DNA from: Telmatactis stephensoni
Lineage: Eukaryota; Cnidaria; Anthozoa; Actiniaria; Isophelliidae
Direction: 5' to 3'
Length of the DNA: 64,000 bases
Assembly (NCBI GenBank): GCA_029948255.1
Contig: JALIZF010001405.1
Span: 1-64,000 of the forward strand
Below the pieces are notes generated by a model. That model was not told the origin of the DNA and did not search any database. It saw only the letters and a program-made list of their open reading frames with translations. Numbering within the stretch: position 1 is the stretch's first letter; each line of letters begins with the position of its first letter. The position numbers and the translations under genes were made by a program. This document shows, one piece after another, positions 1 through 9,600 of the stretch.

Positions 1-651
1 TAAGCTAGAAAGTGCACTTATCATAGGTGCTAATAATCCAACTGCACTCATCATAACCTCGTTATTCTAGTAAGCCGAATTGAAAAATGCAGGCCGGATT
101 TCGATCTGCAGTTGTTGGCCTCTTTCTCTCTGGAACAGGGAAGCTTTTTTACAAAGTACATCTGGATGTTGCAAAAACGTCACTCTGTAATTAGGTACCA
201 AAAGAAATCAGTTGGAAAATCAGATTGACTCTTCATTAAATGCTTGACAAAACCGATAACACAAACTATTGCATGTCAAAACGTAAAACCTTTCACTGGG
301 ATAGGGTATATTTTTGTGGTACTTAATTACCCTGGAACAGGATAGCATTTTAAGCTTTTTTACTCTGGAACAGGGTCAGGGTTTGAGGGGCTCAGCGGCA
401 CGTCCCTACCCAAAACTGGAAGGAGTACCCCCGCCCCCCAGCAAAGCTGCCTTCATGTCTGCTCAATTGGCCAGTGCCCAGCCCTTATTGAACCACTAGA
501 CAATGTGGTCACTGTGGTAAGATAGTAATTGACTGTACTTAAAGCAAGTGGTACTGCCATGGAAACCATGCTCTCACTATGCTTTTACCATGCTCTCAAA
601 GACAAAGGTGCTTTGATGTGCTTCTCAAATCATTCCCTCTTGGAATTTTAG

Positions 652-3600
652 GGATACCTTAGACAACAGTTGGCACCAATATTTAAAGAACTAGGCTGGA
701 AAGATGAAGGCTCACATCTACAAAAGTGAGTAGTTTTTACTGTGTTTGTTTGTGCATCTGTCTATTGTTGTTTGTTTCTTTGTTTCTTTCTACTCTAATT
801 TTTTTCTTTAAAGCCTGGCATTCTATATGCTGCTCCTGTGATGTCCCCTACCTAATTCAATTAAGTTTTGGCAAAAGAGGGTCATATTATGAAACATTTT
901 GGGACGGCTTTTATTCATTGGTTCAACAGGGTCTGTCAGAAATAGATATGAATCACATCCCTTCCAACTAAGCTGCTCCAACTGAAATTTATTAATAATA
1001 AATTATTAGGGACAGCGCATTACTGGCATGGTGTATGGAACTGGCCTTACTTGATTCTCTTTAAATAATTGTTTTTTATCACTTTTCAATAGATACTTGC
1101 GTGTGGCAGTGATCAGGAGCGCATCAAATTACGGCAATAAGAAAGCAACAAAAGAAGCACTCAAGATGTTTAATGACTGGAAGAATAAAAATAAGCCGTA
1201 TGTATCTGCTTTATTTAGAGTGCCTTAAATAATAAATGTGTAGTTCCAGAAAATATCCATACCCCACCGTGGAGGGAATTGGAAATTCCGGAGGGGAGGG
1301 AGGGGTCAGAAAAACAAAATTACAGAGTTTGTATGGAAGAAAAATGGAAGTTCCGGAGGGTAGGGGGTCCATTTACAAATTCCCTCCTTGGTGGGGGTAT
1401 GGATATTTTTTGGAACTACACAATATCATTTCTACTGTCAGTCTTCAGAATGATTTGTTACTACTTGTGCCAGACAATGGGCAGCTGGCAGGTCTTGCGT
1501 GACATTTTAAACTTTAATCCAACAAAAACAAAAATTATAAAAATAATATTTGAAAAGAGCTCACCAAAATTTGTAAAAGTTGAGATTTTGAAGTAGTTTG
1601 GATGAATAGCGCCAAAGTTATGGGCGGCTGAAGTTTGCTTTATTTGTATAGAAACGTTCATTGGTGGGCAAGCTGTTGCCCACACCGCCGAACGTTTCTA
1701 TAGAAAAAGAACTAACTTTGGCCACCAATAACTTTGGCGCCATTTATCGAAACTGCTTCAAGATCTAAACTTTTACTAATTTTGGTGTGTTCTTTTCAAT
1801 TATTATATTTTTCTTTTTGTTGGATTAAAGTTTAAAATGTCACGGTGATGTCACGCGACACCTGCCAGCCGCCCATTGACAGTGTTGGATTCTGCATTCT
1901 GCAACATTATGTGCATGTACATGCCGCCCAGCGATGAATTTAAGTGAAGGCCAGAATACATGAAAGGTTTTGCTCTCAGGGCATGCGCTAAGGTCATACT
2001 CCTGAAGCAAAGCTTCCTCATGTGTATCAAAGATGTAATCGATATAATTCCTCCTCAGGAGCAGAATTTTGACCCTGTGAAATGCTATGCGAAATTTGAA
2101 ATTAGGGACCATGATCTGGAAGCAAATCAAACAAAATTGAGCATGTTTGTTCCCTCTATGTACTAGTTTTGTAAAATAGCCCTGAGCATATGCCTCAGTA
2201 AGCTACTTGTAGCTTTAATGGGCCCTTTGCAGGACCAGTTCGTGTGATATGTCATTGAAATATCAACTCTGATGGCAAAATGGTTGACATGATGATAAAG
2301 AGCATCTTTAACTCAGTGTTTTTGCTGGGTTTGAGCCTTCTTTGACGTATTGGGGAAGAACTCAGACTCATGAAAAATGTTAATTTGAAGGTGCTTTTTC
2401 TGATGTTGCTGTCCATTTTATGATCAAAGCTGATATTTCTGTCTTGTGTCATGTAACCAAGTCCTGCAAAGGCCTATTATGGCATTTTGGATTTTCCAAG
2501 TTTTCTCAGGATTTCTTGTTGTTGGTGCATTTCCCATGAAGGGAACTCATCTTATGAGTGGTTGCTGTATGGCCTTCTTAATTATTAAGTTAAAGGTTTC
2601 TTGACATGTTTGAATGTGTCTGTAACCAACAACTTGTATTGTTGTATTGCTTCATTAGAGTTCCTCCAAACCTACGAGGTACCATCTACTCTATGGGCGT
2701 GCAAGAAGGTGGTGAAGAAAACTTTGATTTTGTCCTGGAACAATTTCGCAAAGCTACAGTAGCAGCTGAGAAAAAGAAGCTAATGTATGCATTGACCTCT
2801 GCCAAAGACCTAAGGATACTTAAAAGGTACTCAATAGTTTGTTTATCGTAAAACAAGTTGACTATGACCCTGCATTTACCAATTCTCTATTTGACCCCTT
2901 CAATAATGGTACGTTACCTTTTCTATGTACATTTATAATATAGTTCAATTATAAGACACGTTCTGAGTAGTATACAAATGGCGGTTCTACATCAGGTGCA
3001 GGAGGTGCAAGGTGGTGCAGCACAGTAGGTGCGTCACGCAACGGAAGAGGTGCGTCACACAACGGCGACCAGGGAGTCACGCGCCGGCGATCCGCTTACA
3101 GGACAGACGTTTTATAGACCGAGGGCTTCGGGTTTTCGCACAAATCAGTTGAACCCTTCAACCATTAATGTCATTAATCTACTGGATACAAGATGAACCC
3201 AATCAAATTTATGAAAAAGCTCTTTATTTCCACGTATGCAGTGGAAGTGTGTAAACACCTCCATGAACTCGATATTAAACACTGCTGTGGTTGTCAAGTC
3301 AAAAATAGCAAAGTCGAATGCTTGATGCTAACCGAAGATGAAACCATCGAACTTTACTTCGATGAAGCCCTACGAAAGGTGAACGTGGTTAAAGTGATCG
3401 AGCGAGTAATGGATAACATGAAACCATTTGCAATAACAATCGAAACAGAGGCCGAACTTTACAGCTGGACGGAAAGAAACCCAGCATTATCGTCAGACAT
3501 GTACCAAGCAATCAAAGATACAGTTAAAGTGATCCGAATGTATTGAGAAGGGACAAAATAATACACTAAAAGGATGTAAAATCGACGAACGAAAAGGCCT

Positions 3601-6600
3601 TCATGACAAGACGCTTGGATTAATGTACACAATGAAAAAGCTTTGAATAAACAAATGAAGCAGAACTGGTCACGAATTTGCATAAGTTCTAGACACAAAA
3701 CTTTTCACAAAACATTTATACTTTACAGTTCTTTTTTATCCCGGTGCAACCGCCTCATTAAAACTTTTTCATAGATAGGATTTTTAGGGGGAAAAAGTAT
3801 AGTCATTAAACAAAACTTCTGTGAGTTCAACGTGTTTTTATTAACAGAATTCAGTATCTAAACAAAACTTTTCAGCTAAGACATTTCTTAACCTTCATGT
3901 CTTTCAACTCGATTCTTGACCTTCCTCATGATCATCATCCACGAGTTTCAATTTCTTGTTCTTCACGGACTGTTGGTGTACAGCGTTACAGTCTCGACAA
4001 CGACAGAATTTGACTTTCGTGGTCTGAGCATCTACTGGAAAGATGTAAGTGCAAACATCGCACTCGATGTATTGATTGTCTCGACAGTAATATGCCTCAC
4101 GCCACAAACATCTTGGACATTCAACCACAGGAATAGAGTAAAACTTTACAAAGTCACGGCAGACGTGGCACTCTCTGGGCTCATCTTCCGATTCCGAAAT
4201 TTCCGGTTCGGAACTCTCCTCTGACTCTAAGCTTCCACTAACACTCTCGCCGTCCGACTCTGAACTTTCTCTTTCAGAGATTTCGTCACTAGTTTCACTG
4301 TCTGTCTCGTCCTCTTCTGGTTGCCTAGCAACCAGATCCGCTAGCAACTTCTTATTACGGATCAGTTTCTTGTCAACACCGATCTCCGATAATCCTTGAG
4401 TGAACGTTTTCAACCCACGAGGCACTTTAACATCTAGATTCAAAGGTAGCATGGCATACTCGATGAGCTCTGCCATGCTGGTGACAGGAATTCTTCGCTC
4501 ATGATACATCATCTCACCATGGGAATTCCAGTATAAAATTCTTTTTGAAGCCGTCAAAGTATGGAGAAAAGCTAGAGCTTTATCTTCTGGGATACTCTGG
4601 GAGAGATCCTGTAGAACTTGGTCAATATCTTCCTTGTCCCACAAGTCCTGTTCTGAGTGAATACTTCCGTCATGAGAATGCTCTGAATCGTATTCAGTGT
4701 CAGTAGAATCACTACGAGCTCTCTTCATGTTGCTTCCTCGATGATCAATGTTTTAATGAGCTTCTTCTTTATACACAGGAATATTTATAACAAAAACAGG
4801 CTCAAAGCCGACATGAGGGGTGACATGACATCGGATACAAAACCATCGCCCCGTTGAGCCAAAATTTGTTTCTTGGTTTTAAAAGGGACGGATGGGTTGG
4901 CTAACTCACGTATGTCGTCCACATGCTCTCTAAGTCTTTCTTTTTGTGCGTCCTTTATGGGGACCAGACCTTTTGACAAATTCATGCAAACCTCACAAAT
5001 GGCATGAACCTGTTCCGGACTAGCGGTGACCAGTAAAACCTTTCTTTGGTTAGGTGAACAATTGGTTAAATGGCACAAATAGCCAAAATTTTCTCTTAGC
5101 AAATGACTCATGTTGTCTGCACAGCCGATTGCATCAAATGAAAGGACAACAAAAAAACATTCCTCTTTATCCCTTTTTCCATTGTCAACTAAAGGCAGTT
5201 GGAATTCTATTATAATTTGAAGGATGTAATCTACACTAGAATTTGGCTACTAGAATCTACACTAGCTAGACTACTAGAATCTACACCAGCTAGAATACTA
5301 GAATCTACACTAGACTACTAGAATCTACACTAGCTAGACTACTAGAATCTACTAGACTACTAGAATCTACACTAGAATCTAGCTATAGAATACTAGAATC
5401 TACACTAGCTGGAATACTAGAATCTACCTAGAATCTAGTATCTAGTAGAATCTAGAATCTAACTAGAATCTAGTAGAATCTACACTAGACTATATTTGAA
5501 ATCTAGAAGATATTAGAATCTAGTATCTAGTAGAATCTACACTAGATAGGATGTTAAATCCATTCTATTCAGATCTAGCTAAAATACTAGAATCTAATCT
5601 AATCTAATCTAATGTAGAATCTAAACTAGTATAAATCTAATCTAATCTAATCTAATCTAATGTAGAATCTAATCTAATCTAATCTAATCTAATGTAGAAT
5701 CTAATCTAATCTAATCTAATCTAGAATCTAATTGAATCTAAACTAGTATAGATCTAATCTAATCTAATCTAATGTAGAATCTAATCTAATCTAATGTAGA
5801 ATCTAATCTAATCTAATCTAATCTAGAATCTAATTGAATCTAAACTAGTATAGATCTAATCTAATCTAATTAGAATCTAATAGATCTGATCTAATGTAGA
5901 AAATAACAATCCATATAGACCATAAATAACACATACTTCTAAAATTGGTTTCATTCAGTACAAGACGCGGAATGGTGCGGATGTGTCCTATATGCGGCAA
6001 GCCGCAACAAAATTTACACACTCATTTGAGTCGAACTCATAAGTTGGACAATTCACAGCGACAGTATTGGCTAGGTCAAGAAAAATGCACAAAAGGGGGT
6101 CAGCGGTTTACTCCCTATCCCCAGGCGAAGCCTGTGGAAACCAAATGTGACCGGTTTCAATTACTGCATCCCTTCACAGCCTTAGTGTCTGGAATGACCG
6201 GCTCTGGAAAGACGGTCTGGGTTCAAAACCTACTGGAACATGCCAACCAAGTCATCCAACCTCCACCTCAACGTATTGTATGGAGTTACTCTCAATGGCA
6301 ACCGGCCTACGACCGGATGCTCAAAACGGTCACTGGGATCCAGTTTGTCAAAGGGATACCCCATGACCTGAATGAGGATTGGTATTTTGACCCCGAGATC
6401 AACAATCTGATGGTCATCGATGATCAAATGACCGAGACCTCCAACGACAAACGTATCTTGAATTTATTTACCAAGGGATCCCATCACCGAAATCTCAGTG
6501 TCGTTTTCCTCTTGCAAAATGTCTATTTCCAAGGTGAAATCATGCGTACCTTGAGTCTCAATGCAGCCTACCTCGTCCTGTTTAAAAATCCCAGAGACAA

Positions 6601-9600
6601 ACTACAAATGATGACGTTGGGAAAACAAATGTACCCAGGAAAAACAGACCAGTTTCTTCAAAAGTACGAGGCCGCTGTTCAGCGGCCTTACGGCTACCTG
6701 TTCGTCGATCTCAAACCCAACACCCCAGAGGGGTGTCGACTGCTTACCAACGTTCTTCCTAATGATGCTCACCCATCGCAGACTAGAGGTCAGACAGATG
6801 CCGTAAAGACCATCGCTAACTTTTTTGAGCGTCAGGGGTACTTACAGTCACCCCAACTGAAAGCAATGCAGGAACTAGAAGAACAGATGGACGCCATTTT
6901 GAAAGACCCCACCCTACCTTCCGAGGTGAAAATCAAAGAATATGGTCCACTGTTTAATCGTTACCTTGCTCTACAACAACAACTCTCCAATACCGGTCCA
7001 ACGATACCGAGACAGGAACCCATTTCAACCGTATCAACATTGGTCGACCAGAGTCAGCCCCCAGCTAACGTGACGACTCCGAAAAACGTGTCTCCTACAA
7101 GTATGACCAGTGACAGTGATGTTGGCATGGCAACACCTAAAACACCCTCATTCCTAGAACGCCTGACATCCAAAGTCAGAACACCTTTTAAATCTAGTGT
7201 TCCACAGGGTAGAGAGGAGATACCGTCGACTCCATTAAAAGTAGACCAACCCTCTACTTCCACTCCCATCACTCTGTCGAGTGTAGAGTTTCCACCCACA
7301 CCCCCATCCAGTAAAGAAAAACCCCAAGCTGATCCCAGGTGGATACGTTATCAAGACGAACATAAGTATAGAGGACAGGTGTTCCAACCTCCGAGACGCT
7401 CACAACGAATAAGAGCCATGATTCAGTCCATACCCGGTTGGGAAAAACTTTAAGTAGTATTTAACTCATGTGTTAATTGTAACTAAAAAAGAAAGTAAAT
7501 AAAATCATATTCAAACATTTACTGGTGTCTTGTTCTTTACGATAGCCAATAGTTTTGCAAAGTAAACTGTAGCTAGGATGAAGACAAAAATAAAAAAATA
7601 AAAAGGAGAACACACGTTTTTCTTTAAAACGTTTTTATTGTATCATAACATATCAATGTACAAATTCATACTAGTTCGAAGGACAACAAAAAGGTTGGCA
7701 TGTATATTTTTCAGGAAATTCTAATTTTTTTACATCAAAGGATTCCCAGGCTGGTAATTCTGGATGATGCCCATATTTCATAATAAAAAGTCGATCGCCT
7801 TGCTCACAACTTTTTTGGTGTCCAAGTGCAGCCCTTTTAGCTAGTTCGGGTAGGTACAGAGTCATATTTATTTCTCCCTGTTCTATTAGTTCATGAATCC
7901 GACGGACTTCTTCTTGTAGAGACTCTGGTGGGGGTGGGTGGTTGTTGACCAGTCGATCAAAACATTTCAGACATATTTGACTGTTGTGCCATCCACACCA
8001 GTCGCAGTTGTAGTATCCATACGAACAGTAATCACCTACACTTCGATCTATACATTGTGGGTTCTGAGGACACTCCTCCAACCAATCTGCTTTGTCTTGT
8101 ACACCATGACAATAAATGGGAGCACACCCGAAAGATATGTTTTCGTCGACTTCGTCTTTTCCGTCCCAAAAACATTTGGCCATCCAGTCAAAAAACTGTG
8201 GACTACACAAATGAGATAAAATGTCTGATATGTCTGGTGACTTTCGATAATTTCTTTGTTGAAGAATCCACTCGACGCGACGTCGTATCTGATAAGCGAC
8301 TTGATGAATGATTGGGTTTTCTGTGTGCTCTTCGTTTGCTTGTAACAATACGTCAAAATATAGGTATTCTGGGACTGGAGATTCTCCTTTTTTCCAACAA
8401 CGCTGTTCTCCATGTAAATCTCCTAAAATAGGAATTGTACTGACTGCAATGGCCCACGCTGTGGTGTTCTTATCTGAGGACATAGTTGTTCTTGGACTAG
8501 TCTCATGTTCTTATCCCATGACATTTATAGGTATGATGGAATCAGTGGTTTCTCAAAATAGAACCCTATACCCAAAATAGACTCCTTCCGGAAAATACCC
8601 CGGGGTAATCCTATCAAGGGGGAGGGGTCGTACCTCATCATACCTCAGAAAGGGGTAGCCCTACCGGGCTAGTAAGGGGTTTTCGTTCGTCGATTTTACA
8701 TCCTTTTAGATTATTATTTTGTCCCTTCTCAATACATTCGGATCACTTTAACTGTATCTTTGATTGCTTGGTACATGTCTGACGATAATGCTGGGTTTCT
8801 TTCCGTCTAGCTGTAATTAAACGCGTTAGTGTTTTTGACTTGTTTAATATCGAGTTGTTTGCACACTTCCACTGCATACGTGGAAATAAAGAGCTTTTTC
8901 ATAAATTTGATTGGGTTCATCTTGTATCCAACAGTAGATTAATGACATTAATGGTTGAAGAGTTCAACTGATTTGTGCGAAAACCCGAAGCCCTCGGTCT
9001 ATAAAACGTCTGTCCTGTAAGCGGATCGCCGGCGCGTGACTCCCTGGTCGCCGTTGTGTGACGCACCTCTTCCGTTGCGTGACGCACCTACTGTGCTGCA
9101 CCACCTTGCACCTCCTGCACCTGATGTAGAACCGCCATTTGTATACTACTGTTCTGATTGGCTGAGAGACCACCAAAATCTATGCTCTATTTCACCGGTA
9201 AAGACATGGTTTTCTGACGAATGATTATACCAGAAAGCCTATTCACAAATTTTACCTTAGTAAGAAACCCAAACTTAAGAATAAACTAGAAAAGTCTTTC
9301 CATAATTCCAGTTATCGTTTAAATTTACAAACTAGTGAAATAGAGAACTGATCTCGTGTGGTTAACAGTTTTCAAAGATTTTAGATTGCAGTGGAAAGAA
9401 GCTAGTGGGCAATCACTGTTATAGATCACTCTATTTCGAACTGATTGAGAGAAGGCCAAAAAAATGGCCCAAGTGAATTTTCTTGTTATTTATACACAAC
9501 AGGCTCGTAACATGGTATATGGGATCAGGGATCAAGCTCCAAATTATGGCCAGGATCAGGGATCAGAGGCCAGGGCTCAAGGATCAAATGGGTGGGATCG

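Larger units (their letters stand above)
2966..9150. mobile_element. Maverick/Polinton-like element, small (6,185 bp), intact ends
   Basis: The element is bounded by inverted repeats beginning AGTAGTATACAAATGGCGG and ending in its complement, with a perfect 6-bp GTTCTG duplication outside. AG termini, long inverted repeats and a 6-bp duplication are the published marks of Maverick/Polinton transposons. Inside are five apparently intact genes: a TIR-borne 117-aa protein (+), a 274-aa Cys-rich protein (-), a 108-aa small protein (-), a packaging-type ATPase (+) and a 270-aa Cys-rich protein (-), with a pentamer satellite between the divergent pairs. Known Mavericks are usually 15-20 kb and carry DNA polymerase B, integrase, protease and capsid genes. 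None of those could be seen here. The element lies in an intron of the M1 aminopeptidase. It may be a non-autonomous or satellite form, or a separate lineage. Confidence 0.85.

Noticed and set aside
5945..5971. Nine extra N-terminal codons of the ATPase
   Set aside because: The frame begins with TTG at 5945. In an animal genome the ATG at 5972 is the better start.
7054..7299. Minus-strand frame inside the ATPase gene
   Set aside because: Shadow of the Pro/Ser/Thr-rich tail coding sequence.
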